Shown here piece by piece: positions 1-13,300 of a stretch of 64,000 bases of DNA. The notes below the pieces were generated by a model. The model had not been told where the DNA came from and did not search any database. It saw nothing but the letters and a program-made list of their open reading frames with translations. The stretch covers positions 36,786,457 to 36,850,456 of the forward strand of contig OX411544.1 of NCBI GenBank assembly GCA_948146395.1, given 5' to 3'. Position 1 is the stretch's first letter. Each line of letters begins with the position of its first letter. The stretch is from Fragum whitleyi (taxonomy: Eukaryota; Mollusca; Bivalvia; Cardiida; Cardiidae). Made by a program: the position numbers and the translations under genes.

Positions 1-322
1 GATTCATCCTTGTAACCTGGAGAACATTCTGACAAAGTTTCATGATTATTGGACCATGTTTGTGGCCTCTAGAGTGTAAACAAGAAAATTGACTTTTAGG
101 CCCCTTTTCCTGTGATATGCCACATATCCTTCCAATTTTCAATAGAGTTAATCCCTGTGACCTGAAAATCATTCTGACCCAGTTTTATGATGATTGGTTC
201 ATATTTGTGGCCTCTAGCGTTTGAACACTTAAATTGTTGATGTCTGATGATGGACGACGCACGACGGACATCCAATGATCACAAAAGCTCACCTTGAGCA
301 CATTGTGCTTAGGTAAGCTTAA
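1..322 (-). repeat. Interspersed repeat end, ~150-bp-unit family
   Basis: This is a partial copy, cut by the window edge, of the family seen in full at 8585-9596, in the opposite orientation. It carries the reverse complement of the unit that mentions 'gccacaaatatggtccaat' and 'gccatatcacgggaaaa'. The right end (about 240-322) has a GACGGACG-rich stretch, then AAGCTCACCTTGAGCAC and a short inverted partner TGTGCTTAGGTAAGCTT. That end is shared with the repeat at 59390-60190. No coding potential is seen. Confidence 0.7.
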
Positions 323-689
323 AAGTCAGGGCTATACAGCTAGAGGGGAAATTTTGGATTTTAGAATGATTTTAGATTAAAGTGTTTCAAAAGTGATTTA
401 ACAACCCCTATGTTGTGGGTGCTGAATGGAATTGTCTAATAGAGATAATTCTAATGAGTACCCACGCCATTGGTTTCATAGAGAAATAAAGATTTTAGAT
501 TGTCTTTTCTCTATAGAAAGGGATACTATGGGACCAATTGCTTGAAGTTCTGAACATCAGATATCTCTTATATGTAGAATTTTAAGTTCCTGTCACACAA
601 ACACTACAAAAAAGGAGGTCATTTTTCTTGTGCTGCAAAAATTAGATTGAATTTGTCCACTACAATAAGGAATTTGGATAAAGAGGGGG

Positions 690-733
690 TTAAGTCGAAC
701 CCCGACCCCACCCCCTCTGGATCCGCCACTGAA
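690..733. repeat. Solo end of hAT-like TIR element
   Basis: The sequence ends in CCCCCTCTGGATCCGCCACTG, the same terminus as the element at 39585-40190 (CAGTG-CGGATCCAG type). Only one end is seen here, so this is a fragment. Such CAGTGGCGG termini are typical of hAT-like non-autonomous elements; that assignment is from family knowledge. Confidence 0.5.
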
Positions 734-1353
734 ACTCTAGATTGGGGTTACTAATAAGAGTGTATCAGACAAACGATAATGAGCACTCATAACATAGAAC
801 CCCAAGGACATTCAAAATCTAGAAAAGACAGCGTTAGACAGTCGGATCCGTCAAATGAACATGTGATATATTTCTACTTTCACTTTCATTCTCAAGGGAA
901 CCACACTTTTGTACAATTTAATGAAAATGATTTTTCTATTTCGTTTATTCTATGTTAAATCTTCCGTAAAACAAAACAGGATTTCTAAAACATTATCAGT
1001 ATAAAAACATGCTTGCTTATTGGCAAGATCATCTTTGATCGTCAAATGAAAAAAACACACAACAACAACAACGCCCTACAAGGTCGTGTGATTTTTTTTA
1101 TTTTTTTTGTAAAATTGAACATTTAGAAAAGTGTTACCTTGATTTGGACCATTGTTCCACCAGGACAACTCGTTCTGAAGCTTTTAGATAAATGGCTTAC
1201 GCCTGTCGCTGCACGTTTTAATTGTCTTGTGAACATAATTAATTCTAATTGTCAACAATTCGGGATACTTCAACCAGGATGTGGTACTCTCAACTTCCTG
1301 ATTCTAGCCTGTACGAGTGACTTCCCTTTGGTGGAATGAACCATCCTTGTCAA

Positions 1354-1484
1354 CGGTTCAGGATGTAAAAGCTTTTCGCGAGCGCTTTCCGGAGATGATA
1401 TCCCGTTTTGCACGTGCACATACGTGCAAAGCGAGGTATCATTTCGAAAGCGCTTCGTTTACATTTTCAGCCTGAACGCAAGGC
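1354..1484. repeat. Foldback element, ACGTGCA-core family
   Basis: Inverted repeat running from GGTTCAGGATGTAAAAGC to CAGCCTGAACGCAAGG, with a central hairpin TTTGCACGTGCA/TACGTGCAAAGCG. At least seven related copies lie in the window (for example 28880-29001, 35466-35592, 43130-43258). No ORF lies inside, so it is a MITE-like palindrome. Confidence 0.75.
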
Positions 1485-1883
1485 CGATGAGTGACATCTC
1501 ATTTTCCGATGATTCTTTTAGGCCTATAGATCCACTCAGTATACATGAAAAACGCAACTCTAGAATGTTTTCACGAAAAATTAATTAATATTTCTTGAGC
1601 ACCGAATATCTCGATGATAAACATAATATTATATTATTACAAACAACTTTTTCGTATTATATGATAAAATTAGCCATGTTCTGCTTTTTTGCTTTCGGGC
1701 TTAGGCCTATCAGCCTTGAACTGACTGATTTTAACTGTTCTCAATTTTCAGAATTTTGCTTTCAAGATTGTTAAAATGAATAGTAAATCTCGAGAGCGTT
1801 GTTTGAAATTGCATAAAAACAAGTTTTTGTTTTTTCTCTTCGCACGGAAAGTGGGTTTTATCGCACCAAGGGACAGTGTTCCA

Positions 1884-2630
1884 AACCGTTAGCACATCGC
1901 TGGCCCAGTCCACTGCCCCATCTAACGCCACGAGACTGTAACATTTTGGACCACTGCTCTATTGACCATTAACTTGATTTACCGGCAAAAAATGATTGGT
2001 GATTAACCCCAGGTGGTCGTTACTCAAGGCATCTGTTTACTCTATTAGAATGAGGAGAATTCACAGGCCAGTTCTCACAAATGTTTTGATTTTAATTCAT
2101 TCATATGTTGAAACAATAATTAGACTGGTAGGCTAAACAATAATGAATATGTCAATTTGCTTCCACTATACTACAGTTTAGGCAAGGCTATGGTTATCTC
2201 ATTTGGTCATTTGTTCTTGAAAAAGAGAAATGAGTTCTAGAAATAGAGACCTGTATGCCTGGTCAGTCTGTGATAAATACATTACTGGTCACTTCATTAC
2301 TCATTTGTAACAGTCTGCATGATACATATTATGGTCCCATGGCAGTAATTATCAGATTACATGGAACCATAAAACTGTCCAGTGAATTTGGAGAAATTTT
2401 GGCCAAACTGGCGTCAGATTGTGGACTGCACTGCTCCATCTGACGCCACGAGACTGTAACATTTTGGACCAATGCTCTATTGACCATTAACTTGATTTAC
2501 CAGAAAATTATAGGTGATTAACCCCAGGTAGTCCGTTACCCAAGCCATTATGACACTGACACGTGTTTACTCTGCTGGAACCTGGAGAAATCACAGACCA
2601 GTTCTCAGAAATGTGTTAAAATTTCAATCC
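1884..2630. repeat. Two direct copies of a ~190-bp repeat
   Basis: The block at about 1907-2095 (CACGAGACTGTAACATTTTG, then ATTGACCATTAACTTGATTT) recurs at about 2417-2630 with scattered substitutions. The sequence between them (2254-2420, CTGGTCAGTCTGTG through AAACTGGCGTC) is repeated again at 16896-17085. This is a dispersed multi-copy repeat with no recognisable coding content. Confidence 0.7.
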
Positions 2631-3191
2631 AAGTATTTAACAATAAAACAGAGGAAGGAAATTAATTGATAGAAGCAAGGTAAGATATACTTTATTTCCT
2701 TTTCAAGATATTTATTAAACAAGTTATACTTTTTGTCTTATATTTGAATTAAAAAGAAATCAGCATGTAAAAAACAAAACATTCATTTTTAAAGAGCAGG
2801 ATATAAATGAAAATACTGTTGGCAAAACACATTGATGGTTATAAGCACTTTTTCTTGCAATAATTAGTTTTTTTTTGCCAATTTATATACAAGTGTCAAA
2901 TAGGCTGAATTGTGTTGAAAAGAGTAATTAGTGATAATTAGTTTATTTTTAAGGAAAACTACTAGGTGTATATTGTATGAAAAGAAAATGAAACATTAAC
3001 AATACATTTATGTAAGAGAAAAATGTTACTAAGTATTTGCGAATCATCCACATTATTTCTACTGTCTGAAGGCCACTGAGGCTATTGACATTGCGTTGTG
3101 TCTATTGTGCATCTGTCTGTCTTTTACCTTACAGTTATTCTACCTGGATTAATTGAAGTGATATCAATCAGAAATTATCCTTTGATGACCC

Positions 3192-3910
3192 GTTTTAGCT
3201 CGATTATTCGTAGAATAGTGGGGCTATTCCGGTCACCCGGGCGTCGGTGTTGGCGTTGGTATAATGCTTTGGTTGAGTTTTTATGTGCAAGTGTTTAAAA
3301 TCTCTGTTTCTACTAAAGCTTTAGCTTTGAAACTTTGCACATGCTTCTGCATGTGCCCATAATATCAGCCTCCAGAAAAGGTTCTCTACTCTGATATGAA
3401 TTCAGAGGAATTTAACCCTTTTCAGACTTAAATATCTTGGTTTAATTTTAACGCGCAACTGATGTTTATATGTTATATCTCTATTTCTACTTAAACTATT
3501 GCTTGCAAACTTTGCATATACTTCTGTTACCATAATATCAACCTCTAGACAAAGATTCATTAGTCTGATATCGAATTTAGAGGAATTTTAACCCTTTGAG
3601 GACTTTTAGATTGCTACTGTTGGATATCTATTATATCTATGTCTCTACTAAAGCTGCTGTTTTGAAACTTTGCACATGCTTCTGTGACCATAATATCAGC
3701 CATTAAACAAAGATTCAATGGTCTTTTATTGAATCTAGTGGAATTTTAACCCTTTTTCGGACTTAGAAATTCTTGGTCAAGTTTTTCGTGCAACTGTTGT
3801 ATATCTGTAATATATCAGTTTCTACTAAAGCTTTTGCTTTGAGACCTTGCACATGCTTCTGTGACCACTAGGAATAGTAAAGCTTTGCTGTCCTCCGACA
3901 GCTCTTGTTT
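3192..3910. repeat. Interspersed repeat with ~170-bp internal units
   Basis: The left end reads TTTAGCTCGATTATTCGTAG followed by CACCCGGGCGTCGGTG. The right end reads GTCCTCCGACAGCTCTTG. Between them a unit containing TTTGAAACTTTGCACATGC occurs about four times at roughly 160-180 bp spacing. The architecture (short non-coding ends, tandem units) is the same as at 8585-9596 and 59390-60190, but the sequence differs. Confidence 0.65.
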
Positions 3911-5391
3911 CAATGGATCTAATTTGAAGGGGGGGGGGGCACTAAGTTTTTATGGGCGGAGGATTTTCAATAAAGTTGTAATCCATACATTTTAAAGATG
4001 CATTTAAACCAAATCAAACATGAGAAAAATGAAGTGCCCTTTATCATAAGAATTATTTTAATTGGAAGAAACATGAAATTTATCGAAATGGGTCGATTCC
4101 ATTATATTTGTCAATTTTAGTAATATAGAAGTAAAAACTTGTGAACAGTTCTTCCTAAGAAAGTGAATGGTGGATTTAACCAAAATTTCTAAGGAATAAT
4201 CATTTTGTGGCCCTGTGAGACTGCAAATAATTATTTTGATTGTGTGCTTTTTATTACAAAGGTCATTTCCATAAAAGCTGGTTAAGAATTTGATCCTCTG
4301 AAAAACAAGGCTTAAATAGGTGTGGATTATTTCCATATCTGGTAATATAAGAATTCTCTGAGAATGTATCTGATGGATATCAATCAAGTTGTATTTAATT
4401 GCTTTTTGAGTGACCCCTTTATCAGTCTACAAAACATTTTTGTCATAAGATGAAAAATATGTCTTTCATTGGAGATAATATCTCTCAACGTTGTACAATG
4501 GAAACTTTCACATTTTCTCAGAACTAAAATGATGGATATCAACCAAATTTCATTGGAATGGTCCTTTAGTAACCCTTTATCAAACTGCACAAAATTTATG
4601 TGATTTCCAAGGCTCACTTAGTAGTAAAATATCAAATTAATTTCTTTAGTCATTTTTTTTTTTCAAAAAGATTCTGTACCAAAGGTTAGCCATGTGTTCA
4701 GGATACAAGTGCTCTTCGCAGTTTTCTATTGAGCAGTCTATCTTGAACGCACCCCAGAGGCCTTCCAAATATGACAAATTGCTATGCACCAAATGTGACT
4801 CGACTCAAAGCTAAAATCTCATAAATTCGCTGAAAAAAAGCCCATGTTTGATTTTTAAAATTAAGTAAGCTAAAATATTTTTGTTATTTACAGAATTTGT
4901 TTTGTTAGCCTATTGATTATTAAATATCAAAACAATACAACGATTGCAGGATTTTCCTAATATTCCACAATAGTCAAGTTATCCGCTTTTTGTCTGCTAC
5001 ATGCTAGTCATCTCGTTAGGTTGTTATTATAATAATCGCACCAAGACAACATACTGTATGCACGAAAAAAGCACGAAAATAAATGTTTGCAGACGCTTTT
5101 CTTTTCTGGACCGCTTGACAAGGCAAAACATGCGAAAAAGGGCCCAATATATATATATATATGTTGCACTTGATCTTAAATCACATGGATAAGAATGCAA
5201 GCAATAATTTTTCAAAGTGAGTTTTCAATGTTGTCTAAAAGGAAATCAAACGCTTTGATAGAAAGGAACGGAACAGTTTTATTTCCTGACGTATGTATGG
5301 TACATAGTCAAGCTCATAAATGACAAGCTTGAAACAATGATTCATATTTTATCTTGTCAAAGATTAATGTGTATTTTATTTGTCCACAGAT
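3911..5391. other. Region without a recognised gene
   Basis: AT-rich sequence with no supported coding region. It contains repeated phrases such as TGATGGATATCAA (near 4370 and 4531) that suggest another decayed tandem-unit repeat. A short partial inverted repeat at 4698-4750 (TTCAGGATACAAG to CTTGAACGCA) looks like a remnant of the ACGTGCA-core foldback family. An AT dinucleotide run lies at 5149-5162. Confidence 0.5.
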
Positions 5392-7309
5392 TTATAAGGA
5401 TTGATTGAGAAGAAAATGTAAAGTCATTGAAATGAAATTTCAACTCAAATCCCTGAAAGATATACCATTTACTATTCATGAAAATGGTGGAAAATATACG
5501 ATATCAAAGAATGGCTTCGTATAAACAAACAACAAGAAGAAAAAACCATAAATTCATCCCTTTTACTGAAATGGTTCAATAGAAACTGTGAAAGTCCTAT
5601 TGAATTTGAAGGACATGTATTGTTTACTGTGGAAGCTTTCATGCATTTCTGCTTTAGAAATGCACTTACATATGACATATGCAATCAGGTAACTTCTGAA
5701 ATAGAGAGAATTGCATGTCAAGGGAAACAAATAAGAGAACTTCATGGGAATGTTAAGGAAATTTACGATGCTGTTGTGACATCTAAATTTATGGAAAGAT
5801 TATGTGATGTTAATGTTGAAGAAAACAAAATACCAACATTACATACTGAGTACAAAACAGCATACAATGAAATAGACTGGAAGAAAGTATGTCTATTTGA
5901 ATGGCATTTTGTTCGAAGCTCCAAAATAAGCAATGTTCGAGATGATTCGTTTGAAAACCTCATTGAAAGAAGGTGGCATTATTTTCAGTGTTTGGTAAAT
6001 ACCTCGGAAGTCGCTGATTCAATTTTAAATGAGTCGACAATGGAAACAATTACTCGATTACAGCGCAAAGAAGTTGCAAACATTGAAGAAAATATATGTG
6101 TAATTGCATCACATCGCCACAGTCCTTTGCTGTTGGAACTGCAGCTTATGAGCATTGCGCATTCCCAGGATATTCTCAAAAGGATTATTTGTGTAGATTG
6201 TACAAAAAAATGTGATCACTCAAAGTCTGTTCATGTCTATTTAGAAGCAACCACAAATTCGATAGACGACTTGATCAGCATCACTATGGATATTAAAACA
6301 TATATTGCTGGAAAGCATAATGAACATTGTGCTGAAGTATTGGTTTTCTCTGAGGGCACATTCAAAGATTTTGAAACTGAAGATGGAAATATGAAGAGAT
6401 TTCAGATAAGAGATAAAATTCTATGCGGTGATTTTAAAGGAAGTCTTATTTACCAATGGAATGATAATGACTATAACAAAAGAAATGATTCAAGTGATGT
6501 TTTGGATAACTGTGAGCAGTGCTATGGGATGCTGTTTGTAAAACCACTGGCCAGTTCATCATTTGATGTACTCAATGAATGGATTTTGGAAACACCACTT
6601 TTATGTCAAGTGATATTTGAGAAATTTGTTAATTCAAGAAGTATGAAAAGAGCTAAGGACACATCATCCCTTTTACCAAATAAATACAGACGTTTATATG
6701 GGATATATGATGCCCTCCTAAATACATTCAATAGGAGATACCATGGTGTACTTCAAGAAATGCAGACACAACAGTTGACCCTAAATGCGCAAAGTGTATC
6801 AACTGTCTTTGGGGTAACATCATCAAGTGGGGCTACCAAGAGTTTGATAGCTTCTGAAAGAAACCTCAAAGTTAAGTCTGAAAGTGAATGTACCTACTAC
6901 AATACATTTTTACGGAAGTACCCTTTTGAATATGAAAGTAACACTGGCTCTACAAAAAGCGAAGTAAATCTACGAGGCTGTGCAATTATTTTAATGATGG
7001 ATAACTTAGTTCGTATGAAATACCATCGAGATCCAGACCCTGGCGAGCACAGATCAATGCAAATTTGTACACTGCCTATCACAATAAAGGGGCTTCCCCT
7101 TGACGCTTCTGTAATCAAGACATGGCACAACCCATCCTGTACTCAGCCCAATCAAACTGTTTGTGACTGTATGAAGGAAATACCCATTGTTGCAACTGAG
7201 CTTCAAGAGTATATACTGACAATGACAGAAGAGGAACATACGATGCTACAGAAATTCCACATGCTTTGTTGTTTTGGAGACAAAAATCTGTGGAAAATAA
7301 TCATAGAAG
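5392..7309 (+). CDS. Locus 1 exon 1, N-terminal region
   Basis: The acceptor TTTGTCCACAG ends at 5391. An ATG at 5432 opens a 30-codon frame (starting MKFQLKSLKDIPF) that ends in a stop at about 5522. A second frame, open from 5480, continues the same-looking protein (KEWLRINKQQEEKTINSS) through to 7309, so a one-base loss or two-base gain near 5500 is likely. The main part is rich in Cys and His but shows no classical zinc finger. Near its end is MMDNLVRMKYHRDPDPGEHR, which resembles the DN-x-(15-20)-H block of DUF6589 proteins. The donor is GAAG|GTATGT at 7309, phase 1. Confidence 0.6.
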
Positions 7310-10300
7310 GTATGTTAAGAGTTTAAGTTGCTTGCATATTAGTTAGTGTGTGTGATCTTTAACTCGACTTTTGCTGGGGATCAACGCTGAATGAATGATT
7401 TTGTTTCCCTACAATTATATTCCCTCAATTTATAATGACCCCTTCTGCAATCAATTAGTAAGTTAAGCTTTTTTGGAACAAAAAAAAAAATAAGAATTTC
7501 TGTTATTGCCTTTAAATTGTTAGCGAGTGTGTACTCATCAAAGTTGGCAAAAGCGAAGTAAATTTTAACCTTGGTCATACCTCCAATTTTATTTCAAGAG
7601 AGCTTTTTTGGAACTTTGAAAGTGTTTTCAATCACCACAAGAGCTATTCAGACTATCAAGTTGGATAACCTTGGTAGCATTATTGTAAGAATTATGTATA
7701 AAAATTGCAGATTGATGTCACAGGTTAATACAAATGGAACTTATCAGAACTTTCTCAATTACAAATAGATTTCAAAAGGACTATTTACACCTATTCTCCG
7801 TTATGAAGGCATATATCAATTAAAAGACATAGCTTGAACTTAGCTCCAAGGTCAATGACACCAATTTTAGCAAAACATTAAAAACATTGATTGAGTTCAA
7901 CAGGAAATTGTACATGATATTCAAAAATCATATCTTTATAATTACAGACAAACTGCACTTAACATGTGCAAAGTATCAAAAAAGTGATGACCTAGAAGCA
8001 TCCCTTGCATCTCTAAATTTAGATGAAACCGAAGACTATGATGTGAGTAATTTCCTTATTTGACAATTTTAAAACTGTGAGATAAAGTTGAAATTAGGGA
8101 TTGATTCACATTCAGTATTAATTTTGTCAATCAATGGATTTTTAGATCCTAAGTCCTTAGCAATACTAGTTGTTAAGCTTATATTTTTTGTTTGCTTCTG
8201 TGGGCATTGGGTTACTACAATGTTGCAGGGAGGGGTACAGTTTGACCCAGTCACTTACTTTGTCATTTGAAACAGGCATTTCCCATTGTTACATGTGTCA
8301 ACTGAGACTTCTTTTGATTTAAACTTAATTATTTTGGGTCGGTCAAGTGGGTAGGCATAACAATGCAATTTGCATACTTTAGGATCCTTTTATACCCCCA
8401 CCCCATCCCCTAAAAAACACCGCACACTATATTTAGGAATATAAAGGAGTCAGCTTGTAGGCCTGCCGATCTGTCAGTCGGCCTGTCTGTAGGTCATTCG
8501 TTGCTGCTCAGCAACTTATGAGCATATTCCATTGAAACTTTACAGATCTGATCAGAATCAAGCAGAAATGTGTAAGTGATTTTTAGCTCACCTGAGCACG
8601 AAGTGCTCAAGGGAGCTATTGTGATCGATCGTTGTCCGGCGTCCGTCTGTCCGTCACGGCGTCAACTTTTTCTTTAAACGACATCTCCTCCTACTTATGG
8701 GTCAAAATCAACCAAACTTGGCAGAAATATTCCTTGGTTGGTCCCTTATGAAAATTGCTCAAATGGAAAGGATCCATGCCATATCACGGGAAAAGGGGCC
8801 TTAATGACAAATTGCTTGTTTACACTCTTGAGGCCACAAATATGGTCCAATCTTCGTGAAACTTGGTCAGAACATTTGTTAGGTCATGAGGATGAAGTCT
8901 AATGAAAATGGGAAGGATCCATGACATATCACTGAAAAAAGGCGCCTTAATGACAATTTTGTCAACAATATCTTTAAACGACACCTCCTCCTAAACTTAT
9001 GAGTCAAAATCAACCAAACTTGGCAGAAATATTCCTTGGATGGTCCCTTATGAAAATTGCTCAAATGGAAAGGATCTGTGCCATATCACGGGAAAAGGGG
9101 CCTTAATGACAAATTTCTTGTTTAGACTCTAGAAGCCTCAAATATGGTCCAATTTTCATGAAACTTGGTCAGAATGTTTGTTAGGTCATGAGGATGAAGT
9201 CTATTGAAAAAGGGAAGGAGCCGTGCCATATCACAGGGAAAGGCGTCTTAGTGACAATTTTTTTGTTTACTCTCTAGAAGCCACAAATATGGTCCAATCA
9301 TCATGAAACTTTGTCAGAATGTTTGTTAGGTCATGAGGATGAACTCATCTGAAAATGGGAAGTATACGTGCCATATCACGGGAAAAGCGGCCTTAATGAC
9401 AATTTTCTCGTAAGAGCTCCAAACGCCACAAATATAGTCCAATCTTCATGAAACTTGATCAAAATGTTTGCCAGGTCACAAGAATGAACTCTGTTGAAAA
9501 TGGGAAGGTTCATGCCATATCATAGGAAATGGAGTCTTAATGATAATTTACTTGAAATATCAGGTGAGCGATTTAGGGCCCTCGGGGTCCTCTTGTTATT
9601 GTAACGATCCATTGACTTTTGACAGAGTTATGGCCTTTTGACGGAAAATGTCTTCTCATTATTGTCAAACAATTGTAGGGGGTATTAGTCCGCTTTGTGA
9701 CATTCTTGTTTCTAATTAGGACACAAGAACCATTTCTGTATGTAACTTATATGTCCAAATCTTCATTCAATGTGTTCTTGGTATGTTTTCCAAAGCAAAA
9801 TAATTTAATGAGAAAAGACCAATATAAAATTGACACCAATGTTCAACAGGTTGAAGAAATGGAAACAAGGCAAGACAACATTGATACAGAGGTATTCGAA
9901 ACTGAATGGGATGAAGATATAGTTGAAGAAAAAGGTGACTACCTTCTAATGAATTTGGCTTCTATAGAGGTAGATGAAACAGCTCAAATCAAAGAGTTCA
10001 ATAGTGATTGGTCTTTTCTTGGTGAATCATTTGATGAAATTGAAGGCTTGGCAGCTCTTCACGATGACCAGAATAACACATGTGAAGCCTCACAGGAGTC
10101 TTTGGATATAACGATTGAAGATGAAACTCCAATATTAGATTTCCTTGGGTTTAAACAGTATTCACCTCCACCATTGTTAACAAGACATCCCCCACCCGCA
10201 GTCGGTAGAGATGACGACATTGAAAAATTGCAAGAAATCCTTGATGATATTTTAGTGAAGATGGAAAATGACGGCCACAGTGATCACAAAATTCTCTTTG

Positions 10301-13300
10301 GTCCTGATCAGAAGATTGCATCAAATCTATTGAAGCTTCAAGAGAGGGACAAAAAGTATGACATCTTTCTGCCAGAGTTCCCCTTGTTACATTTGAGAAA
10401 GTCAAAGATAACTATCCTCTGTAGTGCTTACAAAGATGCTGGAATTTTGCACATACTTAAATACATGAGGGATGAAGATTTCAATGAATGGAAGAAATTG
10501 ATATCAGCCGACCACATTGAAAAGGCTACCACTTATATTAGGAGGCTGGCCATTTCTATGAGCATTGCCTTTTTTTGTGTATTCATACAGAACCTTCCTG
10601 AAGCATCTCAAGTCGATTTCTCTGCAGAAGATTTCAGCATAGTCACTGTATTCCAAAATTATTGGGAGGACTATCTTACTTTTGTAGAAGAAGGAAAGAG
10701 AAACAATGGCACTTTTGCTCTTCATTTGGACATGCTTAAACACTGCGAAGAAGTTTGTGCAATAAGTCTCGCAGAACGTTTAGGTGGCAAAGCAGGATAT
10801 ACATTGCTATTAGCTGCGGTTAAGTCTAGTCTACCATTTTCTTTTTTAAATGGTGCATCTTCATATGCTGGATTTACAACAAAACTTCTACAAAAACACA
10901 TAAAATGTGGAGAATACTACAAGAACATGAAATTCAATCTGTACACAACACCAAATAAGGGAAGTTCTATCAACTTTGCTCTAGACACACAGAGAGAGAT
11001 GGACCACAGAGACGCCCTGAAAGCCTTCAGAACAGGAGGAACGCCAGGTTCAATCATTCCTAGAATGTCACTCCTTGATTCTCTCAATGATATAAATGAG
11101 CAGACAGAAATAAGAAACATCAATTCAAAAAAGAGCCAAAAGGGACTTCTAGGTATGTCCATATCTTCAGTTGATGTAAAGTATATATGTAGAATGGTTT
11201 GACTAATCCTGAGACAAGGTGGAATTTCTACAACAGCCAATAGCAACATATACAATGCCTATGATGTAAATAGACCCACTTTGTCCGATGCAATTCTTGA
11301 TTCACGAACAGACCAAATTGGGAAATACCTCATTCAGAAATTCCTGGTTGAATCTAACAGGCTTGAGAAAACACAGTTACCAAATCTAAACGAAGTTAAG
11401 GGACCAAAACAAGTTATTCAAAAATTAAAGACATACAAAGGTGTCACCATAAAAAGAAACTGCATCACCCAAAAAGGTACAATACGAAACGAAATCGAAG
11501 AAAGAGAAAATAGGAGGAAGAAGTTTGTCGCAAAAGAAGCAAAGAAGATTGATTGCCTCAGCTCAAATATGAATGCATGTCAGGCTGTCTTGAAACCAGA
11601 TTGTTCGAAACCAGCTGTTCAAAAGTCGACTGGTATCAAACAAGCTCTTTACAACCTCTTGATCAGGGCTATAGAACGAATTGATGGAAAATTATCAGAC
11701 AACCCAAGGAAAGTGATTCAGGATAAAGGCCTAATTTTTGAATCAGTAGGATTTCTTCCAGCAGATCTATCACAGTCAGTGACTCTGGCAACTGTAGAAT
11801 TTGCTGGAATAAAATTCAAAAGTTTCTCATCAAGTGGAAGCCAATACTTGAAATTTGTACAGAATGCTATCATTCAAAGATTTCTCAGACAATTCCCAAA
11901 CTTAAAGCACATGGTGATCTGTGAAGAAAAATACAACTTTACACCTGATGATTTTAAGTCAGCTACAAGAAAGCAACGAAAATCAAAAGATCTTGTTACT
12001 ACTACTCATTTGAAGACACCAAATGAAATTCTGTCCACAGAAAAATTTGATAAAAAGGCAATCATCACAACAAACGAAGGGAAGCAGTTGATCAGCACAT
12101 ACTTGGCAAGAAACATCCAAAATATACAGATCTCGAAAGAATTCATGTTAGATATAGACAGCGAACACTGCATACAAGAGTGTACTGACACAGCTTGCTG
12201 CTGCGGAAGATATTCACAGCCCGTTCGTGCCTTCTTTGACGGATCAAACCCATATCCAAGGCTGTCTAGTATAGACAACATACATCAGAAGAAAGGTGAA
12301 GCTGAAATGGCCCAGATTGATTGGCTTATTAGTAATAGCCTGCATATTGGTGAAGACAAGTCTTGTGTCAGTATTGTTACATCAGGAGATATTGATTCTG
12401 TAGTCCTTCACTTATTTTCACTCGCCCACCATTGGCCTAGACATGAGGATTCAAACAAATTTAAAAATAATGTTTTTGTTATTCTGCAGAAGCCAGGGAA
12501 GGTATGCGACATTTACAATGTCACAGCAATACTAATGTTGCTTGAAACTGTATGGATGGACAGATTTATAGGTCAGAAGGTTGCCCTTACTCTTGCTTTA
12601 GGTGGAAATGACTACCTACCAAAGTTTTTTGGTATATCACACAGTCTTACTTTGGAAATGTTTCTAGCCAATCAATGCTTCTTGGAGGAGTTGTTCTTTT
12701 TCGGTACAGAAAATGAAAAGTTGACAGTAAGATTAAATACTACAGTATACACAAATTTTGTCAAGGCTTTGTACTGCCCAAAGTCAGTGTCATTTCAAGA
12801 CTTTTCCTTCGACGAAGTTCGCCAATTGTCGATACAATCATTAAAAAGCTCTTCAGTAGAAATCAAGTGTCCTAAGGCTTGGATGCCACCAGAAACAGCA
12901 ATCACACAGCTTGGAAAAAATGTAGATTGTTTGATCAGATATTACCTAACTGTTGGCTACCATGCTAGCCAGATGCCTAACTTTTTGGAGGAAGGATGCT
13001 TTTCCAAAACACAAACAGGAGATATAGAGTATAACCTTGGGCCTCATTCCAAACTCGTCAATACAGAAGACATCTGCCCATTCAGTTTTGAATACCTCAA
13101 GAAAAAACTCAGAGCCAAGAGACTTTCCAAAAGATCCACCGAAGTTCTGAAAAGGAAGTTACAGCACACCCCGCAGAAAGGTCGTAGAAGAAAACTCAAA
13201 CCCTTAACATCTACCCCAAGGTACTAAATGTGTTTCCTTTTGTTTTTTGTATCAGGCAATTGGCCAAAACACCTAATAACATGTTTATGAAAAAAATTAT

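Noticed and set aside
1139..1339. Short plus-strand open frame
   Set aside because: No conserved motif, no splice or start support, and it lies in repeat-rich DNA.
9697..9849. Upstream extension of the exon 3 frame
   Set aside because: Using the AG at 9719 breaks the phase set by exon 2 and soon meets a stop; the stretch before 9850 is taken as intron.
11153..11192. A 40-nt intron explaining the TGA at 11200
   Set aside because: It is shorter than usual animal introns, and the joined frame runs into TAA at once.
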